A stretch of DNA of 64,000 nt from the NCBI RefSeq assembly GCF_021261325.1, contig NZ_JAJSBI010000016.1:1-64000 (forward strand), given 5' to 3'. Positions within the stretch are counted from its first letter, which is position 1. Every line of letters begins with the position of its first letter. The notes beneath the pieces were generated by a model. It saw nothing but the letters and a program-made list of their open reading frames with translations. It was not told where the DNA came from and did no database searches. This stretch comes from Streptomyces guryensis (lineage in GTDB: Bacteria; Actinomycetota; Actinomycetes; Streptomycetales; Streptomycetaceae). Positions 1 to 8,260 of this stretch are shown here, piece after piece. A program made the translations under genes and the position numbers.

Positions 1-102
1 TGGGGTAAGGCTCCCAGTAGACGACTGGGTTGATAGGCCGGATCTGGAAGCACCGCAAGGTGTGGAGGTGACCGGTACTAATAGGCCGAGGGCTTGTCCT
101 CA
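1..102 (+). rRNA. 23S ribosomal RNA, 3' end (partial)
   Basis: The first ~100 bases match the conserved 3' end of actinobacterial 23S rRNA, including the stretch around 52-86 that ends in the ACCGGTACTAATAGGCCGAG element. The gene runs in from the left edge, so only its tail is present. The exact 3' end near base 102 is estimated. The 5S gene follows about 100 bases later, the normal 23S-5S order. A short inverted repeat at 132-147 in the spacer may help processing. Confidence 0.93.
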
Positions 103-203
103 GTTGCTCGCGTCCACTGTGTTAGTTCTGAGACAACGACCGTTGTCGGCTTTGAGCAGAATGCATAACAGAAGAGTGTGCTTGTTCGCTCGAAACCATT
201 AGG

Positions 204-323
204 GTTTCGGTGGTTATAGCGTGAGGGAAACGCCCGGTTACATTTCGAACCCGGAAGCTAAGCCTTACAGCGCCGATGGTACTGCAGGGGGGACCCTGTG
301 GGAGAGTAGGACGCCGCCGAACA
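204..323 (+). rRNA. 5S ribosomal RNA
   Basis: A 120-nt segment starting GTTTCGGTGG and ending CCGCCGAACA has the expected terminal stem pairing and the conserved internal CGAACCCGGAAGCTAAG element of Gram-positive 5S rRNA. It lies just after the 23S end and just before a strong terminator, so it is the last gene of this rRNA operon. Confidence 0.96.
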
Positions 324-331
324 ATCTTTGG

Positions 332-376
332 AAGGACCCCTGGTCCCAGCGTTCAGCTGGGACCAGGGGTCCTTTT
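332..376 (+). terminator. rRNA operon terminator
   Basis: Bases 332-350 and 356-374 form a perfect 19-bp stem with a 5-nt loop (GTTCA), followed by a run of T. This is a textbook intrinsic terminator placed 9 nt after 5S. The next coding start is only about 40 nt further on. Confidence 0.95.
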
Positions 377-381
377 GTTTT

Positions 382-387
382 TACTAT
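382..387 (+). promoter_or_regulatory. Candidate -10 element for the TPR gene
   Basis: TACTAT matches the TANNNT form of a vegetative -10 box and lies 30 nt before the start codon at 417. A matching -35 would have to fall inside the rRNA terminator stem and none is clear there, so this is a weak call. The gene may instead rely on read-through from the rRNA operon. Confidence 0.3.
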
Positions 388-416
388 GCTTGCAGTACCG
401 AAGACAGGAGTCACCG

Positions 417-2384
417 ATGTCCACCAACTCTCCCGACGACCGACCGGAGCGCGACCAGCGGCGACGGGACAGTGGGGACCGCGGGGACCGTGGCGGGTTC
501 CGTCGGGACGACCGGCGTGATGACAACCGCGGTGGTTCCGACCGCGGTGGCCACGGCCGCCGGGACGACAACCGGGGTGGCGGACACGGCCGGCGTGACG
601 ACCGCCCGCGTGACGACCGCCCGCGTGATGAGCGCGGGGACCGTGGCGGTTTCCGTCGGGACGACAACCGGGGTGGCGGCTACGGCCGGCGGGATGACCG
701 GCGCGAGGGTGACCGTGGCCCTCGTCCGGCGTTCCAGCGCGACGATCGCGACCGTGGGCCGCGTCGGGACGACCGGGACCGTGACCGTGGCTTCCGTCGG
801 GACGACCGCGGGGACCGTGGGGACCGCCCCTCCTTCCGCCGTGACGACCGTGGCGGCGAGCGGCGAGACAACGACCGCGGTGGTTTCCGTCGGGACGACA
901 ACCGGGGTGGCGGCTACGGCCGGCGCGACGACCGCCCGAGCGATGCGCGTGGGGACCGCGGGGACCGTGGCGGGTTCCGTCGGGACGACCGGCGTGATGA
1001 CAACCGCGGTGGTTCCGACCGTGGCGGCTACGATCGACGCGACGACCGCAGGGACGACCGTGACCGTGGCTTCCGGCGCGATGACCGTGGGGACCGTGGA
1101 GAGCGTCCGTCGTTCCGCCGTGACGACCGTGGGGACCGCCCCTCGTTCCGCCGTGACGACCGCGGAGAGCGTCCGTCCTTCCGCCGTGACGACCGCGGCG
1201 ACCGCGGAGAGCGTGGGGACCGTCCGTCGTTCCGCCGTGACGACCGTGGCGACCGTGGGGACCGCCCCTCGTTCCGCCGTGACGATCGCGGCGACCGAGG
1301 AGAGCGTGGTGACCGTCCCCCCTTCCGTCGTGATGACCGGGGTGACCGTCCTCCCTTCCGTCGTGATGACCGGGGTGACCGTCCCCCCTTCCGTCGTGAT
1401 GACCGGGGCGAGCGTCGGGAAGGCGACCGCGGGGGCTTCCGTCGGGACGACAACCGGGGCGAGCGCGGTGGGTTCCGTGGCCGTGATGACCGTGGTGGAC
1501 GCGGGGGCCCGCGTCGGGACGACCGTGGTGGCCGCCCCGGAGGCTTCCGTGGGCGTGACGACCGGGGCGGTGGCGGCGGTCGGTTCCGTGACGAGCGGGA
1601 CCGCGACCGTGAGCCGATCAAGCGGCTGCCCATCCCCGAGGACGTCACTGGCGAGGAGATCGACAAGGACGTACGGCAGGAGCTGCTGAGCCTGCCCAAG
1701 ACGCTCGCGGAGGATGTCGCCAAGAACCTGGTGATGGTCGCCCGGCTCATCGACGAGGACCCCGAGGGCGCCTACGCCTACTCCAAGATCGCGCTGCGGC
1801 TGGCGTCACGCGTCGCCGCCGTACGCGAGGCGGGCGGGTTCGCCGCGTACGCGAACCAGAAGTACGCCGAGGCGCTTGCGGAGTTCCGGGCCGCGCGGCG
1901 GATGACCGGCAGCGTGGAGCTGTGGCCCGTCATGGCCGACTGCGAGCGGGGGCTGGGGCGGCCGGAAAAGGCGCTGGACATGGCCGGGGCGCCCGAGGTG
2001 CAGAAGCTGGACAAGGCCGGGCAGGTCGAGATGCGGCTCGTCGCGGCCGGCGCCCGGCGCGACATGGGGCAGCTCGACGCCGCCATCGTGACGCTGCAGA
2101 GCCCCGAGCTGGCCTCCAGCTCCGTACAGCCGTGGACCGCGCGGCTGCGCTACGCGTACGCCGACGCGCTGCTCGCCGCCGGTCGTGAGGGCGAGGCTCG
2201 GGAGTGGTTCGCGAAGGCCGTCGAGGCCGACAAGGACGGCAGCACGGACGCCTCGGACCGTCTTGCCGAGCTGGACGGCGTGGAGTTCGTCGACGCCTTC
2301 GACGAGGGCGACGAAGGTGACGCGGGCGACGCCACGGAGGCCGAGGTCGAGGCCAAGGCCGAGGTCGAGGACGACAAGGACTGA
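417..2384 (+). CDS. TPR protein with long Arg/Asp/Gly-rich repeat region
   Basis: 655 aa. ATG at 417 is chosen because AGGAG ends at 410, six bases upstream; longer in-frame starts would lie inside 5S rRNA. Residues ~1-397 are low-complexity repeats of the type RGDRPSFRRDD, rich in Arg, Asp, Gly and Phe, resembling RGG/FRR-type RNA-binding disordered regions. Residues ~398-620 are alanine-rich helical repeats with TPR character (for example YAYSKIALRLASRVAAVREAG and YAEALAEFRAARRM). The last ~30 residues are strongly acidic. A shorter TPR homologue occupies the same neighbourhood in mycobacteria (Rv1691, from memory), so the repeat half looks like a Streptomyces elaboration. Location directly behind rRNA plus an RGG-like region suggests an RNA or ribosome link, which is inference. 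Confidence 0.85.
   Translation: MSTNSPDDRPERDQRRRDSGDRGDRGGFRRDDRRDDNRGGSDRGGHGRRDDNRGGGHGRRDDRPRDDRPRDERGDRGGFRRDDNRGGGYGRRDDRREGDRGPRPAFQRDDRDRGPRRDDRDRDRGFRRDDRGDRGDRPSFRRDDRGGERRDNDRGGFRRDDNRGGGYGRRDDRPSDARGDRGDRGGFRRDDRRDDNRGGSDRGGYDRRDDRRDDRDRGFRRDDRGDRGERPSFRRDDRGDRPSFRRDDRGERPSFRRDDRGDRGERGDRPSFRRDDRGDRGDRPSFRRDDRGDRGERGDRPPFRRDDRGDRPPFRRDDRGDRPPFRRDDRGERREGDRGGFRRDDNRGERGGFRGRDDRGGRGGPRRDDRGGRPGGFRGRDDRGGGGGRFRDERDRDREPIKRLPIPEDVTGEEIDKDVRQELLSLPKTLAEDVAKNLVMVARLIDEDPEGAYAYSKIALRLASRVAAVREAGGFAAYANQKYAEALAEFRAARRMTGSVELWPVMADCERGLGRPEKALDMAGAPEVQKLDKAGQVEMRLVAAGARRDMGQLDAAIVTLQSPELASSSVQPWTARLRYAYADALLAAGREGEAREWFAKAVEADKDGSTDASDRLAELDGVEFVDAFDEGDEGDAGDATEAEVEAKAEVEDDKD
472..1610 (+). 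repeat. In-frame degenerate tandem repeats inside the TPR gene
   Basis: The segment is built from related units of about 18-33 bp encoding RDDRGDR, RPSFRRDD and RGGFRRDDNRGG variants. A 73-bp stretch at 472-544 recurs exactly at 949-1021, an offset of 477 bp (159 codons). Unit lengths are multiples of three, so expansion or contraction would keep the frame. This is expected to vary in copy number between strains. Confidence 0.85.
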
Positions 2385-2393
2385 GCTGTGAGC

Positions 2394-2422
2394 AAGGGCG
2401 GGACCGTGAGGTCCCGCCCTTT
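2394..2422 (+). terminator. Intrinsic terminator after the TPR gene
   Basis: GGGCGGGACC at 2396-2405 pairs perfectly with GGTCCCGCCC at 2410-2419 around a GTGA loop, followed by TTT. It sits between convergent genes and could serve both. Confidence 0.85.
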
Positions 2423-2439
2423 CGCATGTCCAGAGGGAC

Positions 2440-3732
2440 TCAGAGGTCCAGCGCGCGCAGCACCAGTCCTGACGCGGGCTTCGGGCCGAACGACGTCGAC
2501 TTGCGGGGCATCGTCACGCCCTGGCGGGCCAGGTCGCGGACGACCTCCTCGCGGACCGGGTGCATCAGGACAGCCGTACCGCCGTCGCGTTGCGCCTTCT
2601 CGACCGTCGCGGCCGTGTCGTGGATGTAGGCGATACGGGCCGGGTCGTCCTCGGGGATGTGCCAGACATGGTCGAGGAGCGTGGCGTGCAGGACCGTGGC
2701 GTCCAGGGTGCGCCAGGCGGCGGGGCGTTCGGCGGGGATCGTACGGGCCAGGAGGTCGGGATCCGGGCGGTCGATCAGGTGGAAGGCTCCGTCGCCGGTG
2801 AGCAGGAAGGCGTTGCCGGCGCAGGCGGCGTCCGCCAGTGCGTCCAGGGCCTCCGGCAGGGGCACGGGCAGGTGCCGTATGCGGAACAGGCCGTCCAGGG
2901 CGGCCAGGGCGTCGGCGACCGGCAGGCCGTGCAGGAGGCGGTGGATGGCGCGGACGCGCAGCGGGTAGCGGGCCGTGTCGACCAGGAGGACGAGACCGTA
3001 GTCCCAGGGGCTCGGCGAGGTGTGCTCGGTGCGGAGGCGGCGATATGTCGCCCAGCGGTGGTGGCCGTCGGCGATCAGGGCCTGGTGCTGGGCCAGGTCG
3101 GACTGGATGCGGGCGAGGTCGGCCGGGTCGGTGACCGACCACAGGCGGTGGCTGAAGCCGTCCTCCGTGGTGGTGGCCAGGAGCGGGGGATGCCCGGCGA
3201 CGCGTTCCACGACCTCGATCGCCGAAGACGTCGAGCCGTTGCCGCGGTAGGTCAGGAGCAGGGGCTCGAGGTTCGCTGAGGTGGCGCGCATCAGGGCCGC
3301 GCGGTCGGCGACCACGTGCGGCATGACGTCCTCGTGCGGCAGGACCACGCCCTCCGACGGGTCCGAGATGCGCAGGGCGCCGATGATGCCGCGCTGCAGC
3401 ATTCCGTCGCCGTCGCGCTGCTCGTAGACGTACAGGCCGGGTTCGGGGTCGGTGGTCAGGACGCCCTCGGAGAGCCAGCGGCGCAGGGTGTCGGCGGCCT
3501 GTTCGTTGCGGGCCGTGGGGATGGTGGCCTGCGGCAGGATCAGGCGGACGATGTTGTGCGGGTCGGCGGACTGGAGGTGGTGCAGGCCGTCGGGGCGTAC
3601 GACGACGTCGTACGGCGGGGACGTCACGGCGGCGAGGCTGCCGACCCGGTCGGGGTCGTAGCGAAGGCCTCGGAACGGGGTGAGTTCCAGGCCTCGGCGC
3701 GCCGTTGCTTCCGGGTGACCTGCTGTGTTCAT
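2440..3732 (-). CDS. DUF1015 family protein
   Basis: 430 aa. The N-terminus has the family signature (LTPFRGLRYDPDRV, then TSPPYDVV) and the middle carries DGHHRW (residues ~220-225), both typical of DUF1015 proteins, found in many bacteria with no settled function. No signal peptide or membrane segment is visible, so it is probably cytosolic. It is a single gene, convergent with the TPR gene and divergent from the HAD phosphatase, with which it shares a 72-nt promoter gap. Confidence 0.85.
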   Translation of the reverse strand: MNTAGHPEATARRGLELTPFRGLRYDPDRVGSLAAVTSPPYDVVVRPDGLHHLQSADPHNIVRLILPQATIPTARNEQAADTLRRWLSEGVLTTDPEPGLYVYEQRDGDGMLQRGIIGALRISDPSEGVVLPHEDVMPHVVADRAALMRATSANLEPLLLTYRGNGSTSSAIEVVERVAGHPPLLATTTEDGFSHRLWSVTDPADLARIQSDLAQHQALIADGHHRWATYRRLRTEHTSPSPWDYGLVLLVDTARYPLRVRAIHRLLHGLPVADALAALDGLFRIRHLPVPLPEALDALADAACAGNAFLLTGDGAFHLIDRPDPDLLARTIPAERPAAWRTLDATVLHATLLDHVWHIPEDDPARIAYIHDTAATVEKAQRDGGTAVLMHPVREEVVRDLARQGVTMPRKSTSFGPKPASGLVLRALDL

Positions 3733-3804
3733 CCCGGCATCGTACGTGTGTCAGTGGCGTGAGGGATGATCGGGGGAAAGCCGTCGAACGAGGAGCGATG
3801 TGGA

Positions 3805-4833
3805 ATGAGCCAGAGCGTCAGGACGAGGCCCGAGGGCAGTGGGCAGGCCCTGAGCGAGGCGTATGACACGGCGCTGCTCGATCTGGACGGGGTGGTGTAC
3901 GCGGGGGGCAACGCCATCTCCTACGCGGTCGAGTCGCTGGCCACGGCTCGGGCGGGCGGGATGCGTCTCGCGTACGTCACCAACAACGCACTGCGGACGC
4001 CGGACACCGTGGCGGATCACCTGACCGAGCTGGGGATACCGACCGGCGCCGATGACGTCATCACCTCCGCGCAGGCGGTCGCACGGCTGATCAGCGAGCA
4101 GGTGCCGGCCGGGGCGCGTGTGCTGGTCATCGGCGGGGAGGGGCTGCGGGTGGCGCTGCGGGAGCGGGGGCTCGTGCCCGTCGAGTCGGCGGAGGACGAG
4201 CCGGTGGCGGTCGTGCAGGGGTACGGCGGGCCCGAGTTGCAGTGGGCGCGGTTCGCGGAGGCCTGTTACGCCATCGCGCGCGGGGTGGCCTGGTACGCCT
4301 CCAACACAGACCTGACGATTCCGAGTGCGCGCGGGATCGCACCGGGCAACGGCGCCGCGGTGGAGGTGGTGCGGATAGCGACCGGTGCCGAACCGCAGGT
4401 CGCGGGCAAGCCGCTGCCGCCCATGCACCGGGAGACGATCCTGCGGACCGGCGCCGAGCGGCCGTTGGTCGTCGGGGACCGGCTGGACACGGACATCGAG
4501 GGCGCGTTCAACGGGGAGGTCGACTCCCTGCTCGTGCTGACCGGTGTCACCGACGGCGCGCAGCTGCTCGCCGCGCCGCCGCAGCACCGGCCGACCTATG
4601 TCGACGCGGATCTGCGCGGGCTGCTCACGGGACAGCCGGAGGTCGTCGAGGCGGGGGACGGCTTCCGGTGCGGGGGCTGGACGGCGACGGCGGGTGTGGA
4701 GCGGCTTGAACTGGACGGTGACGGGGAGGCGTTGGACGGACTGCGGGCGTTGTGCGCGGCGGCCTGGACGGCGGCCGGCGAGGGCGTGTGCGAGCTGGAT
4801 GCGGGGAAGGCGCTGGCGCGGCTGGAGTTGTGA
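3805..4833 (+). CDS. HAD superfamily (IIA) phosphatase
   Basis: 342 aa. Class IIA HAD phosphatase: catalytic DLDGVVY (nucleophile D26, D28), VTNNA motif II, GKP motif III (lysine) and GDRLDTD (D225) for Mg binding. The family includes 4-nitrophenylphosphatase, NagD and glycerol-3-phosphate/phosphoglycolate phosphatases. The mycobacterial gene in the same neighbourhood (Rv1692) is described as a glycerol-3-phosphate phosphatase, which is a reasonable guess here. ATG at 3805 is preferred because AGGAG lies at 3791-3795; an upstream ATG at 3766 has no ribosome site. Cytosolic, single cistron. Confidence 0.88.
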   Translation: MSQSVRTRPEGSGQALSEAYDTALLDLDGVVYAGGNAISYAVESLATARAGGMRLAYVTNNALRTPDTVADHLTELGIPTGADDVITSAQAVARLISEQVPAGARVLVIGGEGLRVALRERGLVPVESAEDEPVAVVQGYGGPELQWARFAEACYAIARGVAWYASNTDLTIPSARGIAPGNGAAVEVVRIATGAEPQVAGKPLPPMHRETILRTGAERPLVVGDRLDTDIEGAFNGEVDSLLVLTGVTDGAQLLAAPPQHRPTYVDADLRGLLTGQPEVVEAGDGFRCGGWTATAGVERLELDGDGEALDGLRALCAAAWTAAGEGVCELDAGKALARLEL

Positions 4834-4910
4834 GGCGACACACCGGGCGGGTGGCGGACGGGGAACCCGTGGTTCGCCCGGCCGTCCGGACCGGGGATCG
4901 AGAGGCGATG

Positions 4911-4929
4911 CAAGGGTAGGCTAACCTAA
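4911..4929 (+). promoter_or_regulatory. Iron box (DmdR/IdeR operator)
   Basis: The 19 bp match the DtxR-family consensus TTAGGTTAGGCTAACCTAA at 16 of 19 positions, with an intact right half. The box ends 5 bp before the GTG start of the permease gene, so iron-loaded repressor would directly block its promoter. TAACCT at 4922-4927 inside the box can act as the -10. Confidence 0.88.
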
Positions 4930-4934
4930 CTTAC

Positions 4935-5978
4935 GTGTTGGTTGAGAGTCCTCCAGAACAGCGCGCGGAGACCGCCCCCGCGCCCCCAACCCGCCGGGCG
5001 ATACGTGCCTTTGGGCTCGTTGTATCGGTCGCCGTCCTGGTGCTCTTCGCGCTGGCGAGCATCGCGATCGGGGCGAAAGGGCTGTCCCTGGAGCAGGTAT
5101 GGCACGGGCTGTTCCAGGACACGGGGACGTACGGCGACGTCGTGGTCGACGAGCGGCTGTCGCGGACCGTTCTCGGGCTGCTCGCCGGCGCGGCACTGGG
5201 CCTGTCCGGGGCGGTGCTGCAGGCGCTCACCCGCAATCCGCTGGCCGACCCCGGGCTGCTCGGCATCAACGCGGGCGCGTCGGCCGCGGTCGTCACCGCC
5301 ATGACGTACTTCGGTGTCACGACCCTCAACGGCTATGTCTGGTTCGCCTTTTTCGGGGCGGCCGCCGTCGGTGCGCTGGTCTGGTTCCTCGGCGGCAGCC
5401 GGGGCGCGACCCCGGTGCGGCTCGCGCTCGCCGGTACCGCCGTCAGCGCCGCGCTGTACGGCTATCTGCAGGCCGTGATGATCACGGACGACGCGGCGCT
5501 CAACAAGATGCGCTTCTGGACCGTCGGTTCGCTCTCTTCGGCGACCGACTCGACCATCCTTCAGGTGCTGCCGTTCCTCGCGGTCGGCACGCTCCTCGCC
5601 CTCCTGCTCGCCCGGCCGCTCAACGCCGTGGCCATGGGCGACGACACCGCCAAGGCCCTCGGCGCGAACCTGAACCGCACCCGGGCACTGTCGATGCTCG
5701 CCGCCGTCGTGCTGTGCGGTGCGGCGACCGCCGCCTGCGGGCCGATCGCCTTCGTCGGCTTGATGGTCCCGCACGTCGTGCGGTCCTTCACCGGCCCCGA
5801 CCTGCGCTGGATCCTGCCGTACGCCATGATCCTGTCGCCCGCGCTGCTGCTCGGTGCCGATGTCATCGGCCGGGTCGTCGCCCGTCCTTCGGAGCTCCAG
5901 GTCGGCATCATCACCGCGGTCATCGGCGGTCCGGTCTTCATCTTTCTGGTACGGCGACGGAGGACGGCGCAGCTGTGA
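4935..5978 (+). CDS. Siderophore/iron ABC transporter permease (FecCD family), first
   Basis: 347 aa. Hydrophobic permease with the FecCD signature: LLAGAALGLSGAVLQALTRNPLADPGLLGINAGA near the N-terminus and PIAFVGLMVPHVVR near the C-terminus, many membrane helices. It should form half of the membrane channel for ferric-siderophore uptake. Start GTG at 4935 has no ribosome site because the iron box lies directly upstream; with a -10 at 4922-4927 the mRNA would be leaderless. Stop overlaps the next permease start by 4 nt (GTGA), so the two are translationally coupled. Iron-repressed. Confidence 0.92.
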   Translation: MLVESPPEQRAETAPAPPTRRAIRAFGLVVSVAVLVLFALASIAIGAKGLSLEQVWHGLFQDTGTYGDVVVDERLSRTVLGLLAGAALGLSGAVLQALTRNPLADPGLLGINAGASAAVVTAMTYFGVTTLNGYVWFAFFGAAAVGALVWFLGGSRGATPVRLALAGTAVSAALYGYLQAVMITDDAALNKMRFWTVGSLSSATDSTILQVLPFLAVGTLLALLLARPLNAVAMGDDTAKALGANLNRTRALSMLAAVVLCGAATAACGPIAFVGLMVPHVVRSFTGPDLRWILPYAMILSPALLLGADVIGRVVARPSELQVGIITAVIGGPVFIFLVRRRRTAQL

Positions 5979-7012
5979 AGAGCAACCGTGTGCTGAGGAC
6001 GCCGGGCGGGCTCTCCCTGCGCCTGGACGTCCGGGCCGTCACCGTCGTCGCCCTGCTGCTGCTCGCCGCGCTCGCCGCGAGTGTCCTGCTGATCGGCACC
6101 GGCGACTTCCCGATCCCGGCCGGCGACGTACTGAAGGCACTGGCCGGGGACGGAAACGCCGGACAGGAGTTCATCGTCAACGAGTTGCGGCTGCCGCGGG
6201 TCCTGGTCGGGCTGCTGGTCGGTGCCTCGCTCGGGCTCGGTGGGGCGCTGTTCCAGGCCGTCACCCGCAATCCGCTGGGGAGTCCGGACGTGCTCGGCCT
6301 CGGGCAGGGAGCGACGGCCGGGGCGCTCGTGATGATCGTGCTGTTCTCCGGGAGCGCGGCCCAGGTCACCATCGGTGCGCTCGTGGGGGGTCTGGCGACC
6401 GGGCTGGCCATCTATCTGCTGGCCTGGAAGCGGGGCGTGCACGGTTATCGGCTGGTCCTGGTCGGTATCGGAGTGTCCGCGATCGTCACGGCCGTCAACA
6501 GCTATCTGCTCACGGTGTCCGACATCGCCGACGCCGCCCGCGCGGTCGTCTGGATGACCGGGTCCCTCAGCGGCCGCGACTGGGACCAGGTCTGGCCGCT
6601 GCTCGGGCTGTCCGCCGTACTCGTACCGCTGGTCCTAGCCAACGCCCGCGGGCTGCGGATGATGGAGATGGGCGACGACGTCTCGAACACCCTCGGGGTG
6701 CGGGTGGAGCGCGTACGGGCGCTGCTGATGGTGGCCGCTGTGCTGCTCACCGCGACCGCCACCGCCGCGGCCGGGCCCGTCAGCTTCGTGGCGCTCACCG
6801 CGCCGCAGCTCGCCCGCCGTCTGACCCGCTCGCCCGGCCCCAACCTGCTGTCGTCCCTGTGCATGGGCGCCGCCCTGCTGGTCACCGCCGACTGGATCTC
6901 GCAGCGGGCCTTCGGCGCCGACCAGTTGCCCGTGGGTGTGGTCACCGGCGTCCTCGGCGGTGTCCATCTGCTGTGGCTGCTGGTCATCGAGCGCAGGGCG
7001 GCCCGGATATGA
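5975..7012 (+). CDS. Siderophore/iron ABC transporter permease (FecCD family), second
   Basis: 345 aa, start GTG in a GTGA overlap with the upstream permease. Same architecture as its neighbour (RVLVGLLVGASLGLGGALFQ, then VTRNPLGSPDVLG; later GPVSFVALTAPQLARR) but clearly diverged, so the transporter is a permease heterodimer. Its stop overlaps the ATPase start by 4 nt (ATGA). No periplasmic-type binding lipoprotein is encoded next to the operon, so the complex must use one encoded elsewhere. Confidence 0.92.
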   Translation: MKSNRVLRTPGGLSLRLDVRAVTVVALLLLAALAASVLLIGTGDFPIPAGDVLKALAGDGNAGQEFIVNELRLPRVLVGLLVGASLGLGGALFQAVTRNPLGSPDVLGLGQGATAGALVMIVLFSGSAAQVTIGALVGGLATGLAIYLLAWKRGVHGYRLVLVGIGVSAIVTAVNSYLLTVSDIADAARAVVWMTGSLSGRDWDQVWPLLGLSAVLVPLVLANARGLRMMEMGDDVSNTLGVRVERVRALLMVAAVLLTATATAAAGPVSFVALTAPQLARRLTRSPGPNLLSSLCMGAALLVTADWISQRAFGADQLPVGVVTGVLGGVHLLWLLVIERRAARI

Positions 7013-7887
7013 GCGCCCCCTCGAAGCCGGACACGAGCGGCCCGAAGAACACGTACACCCCAAGGAGCACCGTGAACCGCCTGTCCGCCGAGAAGGTCAC
7101 CCTCGCCTACGACCAGCGGGTCATCGCCGAGCAGCTCTCGGTGGAGATCCCCGACGGTTCGTTCACCGTGATCGTCGGCCCGAACGCGTGCGGCAAGTCC
7201 ACCCTGCTGCGGGCCCTGTCGCGGATGCTGAAGCCGAGCCGGGGGCGGGTGCTGCTGGACGGGCAGGTGATCCAGTCGATGCCGGCGAAGAAGGTCGCGC
7301 GGACGCTGGGCCTGCTGCCGCAGTCGTCGATCGCGCCCGACGGCATCACCGTCGCCGACCTGGTGGGCCGTGGCCGTTATCCGCACCAGGGCATCCTGCG
7401 CCAGTGGTCGGCCGAGGACGAGCGGGTCGTACAGGAGGCGATGGCGCAGACCGGGACCGCCGCACTCGCCGATCGCCATGTCGACGAATTGTCGGGCGGT
7501 CAGCGGCAGCGCGTATGGATCGCCATGGCGCTCGCCCAGCAGACCCCGCTGCTGCTGCTCGACGAGCCGACGACCTTCCTGGACATCCAGCACCAGATCG
7601 ACGTCCTCGACCTGTGCGCCGAGCTGCACGAGGAGCAGGGCCGCACGCTGGTTGCCGTGCTGCACGACCTCAACCACGCCGCCCGGTACGCCACCCACCT
7701 CATCGCGCTGCGCGACGGGCGGGTCGTCACCGAGGGCGCGCCCGGCGAGATCGTCACGTCCGATCTGGTCGAGGAGGTCTTCGGGCTGCGCTGCCAGGTG
7801 ATCGACGACCCGGAGACGGGGACGCCGCTGGTGGTGCCGGCGGCGCGGAAGGCACGCGCGCGCGTGGTGGCTACAGAAGCTTCCTGA
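7009..7887 (+). CDS. Siderophore/iron ABC transporter ATP-binding protein (FecE/FepC-like)
   Basis: 292 aa. Complete ABC ATPase: Walker A GPNACGKST, signature ELSGGQRQR, Walker B LLLLDEPTTFLD, and the switch histidine in VLHDLNHAARY, all typical of ferric-siderophore ATPases. The first ~25 residues are a Ser/Pro/Lys-rich extension; an internal GTG at 7072 (NRLSAEKVT) with AGGAGCACC before it is a possible alternative start. Third gene of the iron-box operon. Its 3' end overlaps the convergent SCP2 gene by 17 nt. Confidence 0.92.
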   Translation: MSAPSKPDTSGPKNTYTPRSTVNRLSAEKVTLAYDQRVIAEQLSVEIPDGSFTVIVGPNACGKSTLLRALSRMLKPSRGRVLLDGQVIQSMPAKKVARTLGLLPQSSIAPDGITVADLVGRGRYPHQGILRQWSAEDERVVQEAMAQTGTAALADRHVDELSGGQRQRVWIAMALAQQTPLLLLDEPTTFLDIQHQIDVLDLCAELHEEQGRTLVAVLHDLNHAARYATHLIALRDGRVVTEGAPGEIVTSDLVEEVFGLRCQVIDDPETGTPLVVPAARKARARVVATEAS

Positions 7888-8218
7888 GCTGGAACAGGTC
7901 GCGCAGGCCGGCCTCCAGCTTGACCCGGCCCGAGCCCCAGGCCTTGGCGAAGTTCAGCTCGCCGTTGACCATCGCCACCAGGTCGTCGCCCTTCATGGTC
8001 AGTCTGATCTCGGCCTTCTCCCGTGGTGGGCCCTGGATCGTGTCCTGCACCACGATCCGGCCGCCCGTCATCCTGCCGACGAACGTGATGTCGAGGTCGG
8101 TGATCCGGCAGCTCACCGAGCGGTCCAGGGCCGCGGCCGTGCGGACGTCCCCCTCGGCGGTCTGCATGTTGTCCGAGAGCTTTTCGAGTGCGGCGCGGCA
8201 CTCCTCGATCGTGGCCAT
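7871..8218 (-). CDS. SCP2 sterol-binding domain protein
   Basis: 115 aa. A stand-alone SCP2-like fold: RITDLDITFVGRMTGGRI strand region followed by AEIRLTMKGDDLVAMVNGEL and the C-terminal FAKAWGSGRVKLEAGLRDL helix. Bacterial members bind hydrophobic ligands, but a substrate is unknown. ATG at 8218 gives the family's normal length. Divergent from the small acidic protein with only 42 nt between starts, and overlapping the end of the iron ABC ATPase gene. Confidence 0.8.
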   Translation of the reverse strand: MATIEECRAALEKLSDNMQTAEGDVRTAAALDRSVSCRITDLDITFVGRMTGGRIVVQDTIQGPPREKAEIRLTMKGDDLVAMVNGELNFAKAWGSGRVKLEAGLRDLFQLRKLL

Positions 8219-8260
8219 CGCGATCGACGGTACCCCAGCCGTTCGGGGTAGCGTCTGGGC

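Noticed and set aside
472..1610. CRISPR array in the repeat region
   Set aside because: Repeats are contiguous, in frame and coding, with no unique spacers of constant length.
353..1750. Long Arg/Ser/Pro-rich open frames on the minus strand opposite the repeat gene
   Set aside because: They are mirror translations of the Arg/Asp/Gly repeats, lack ribosome sites, and overlap the TPR gene throughout.
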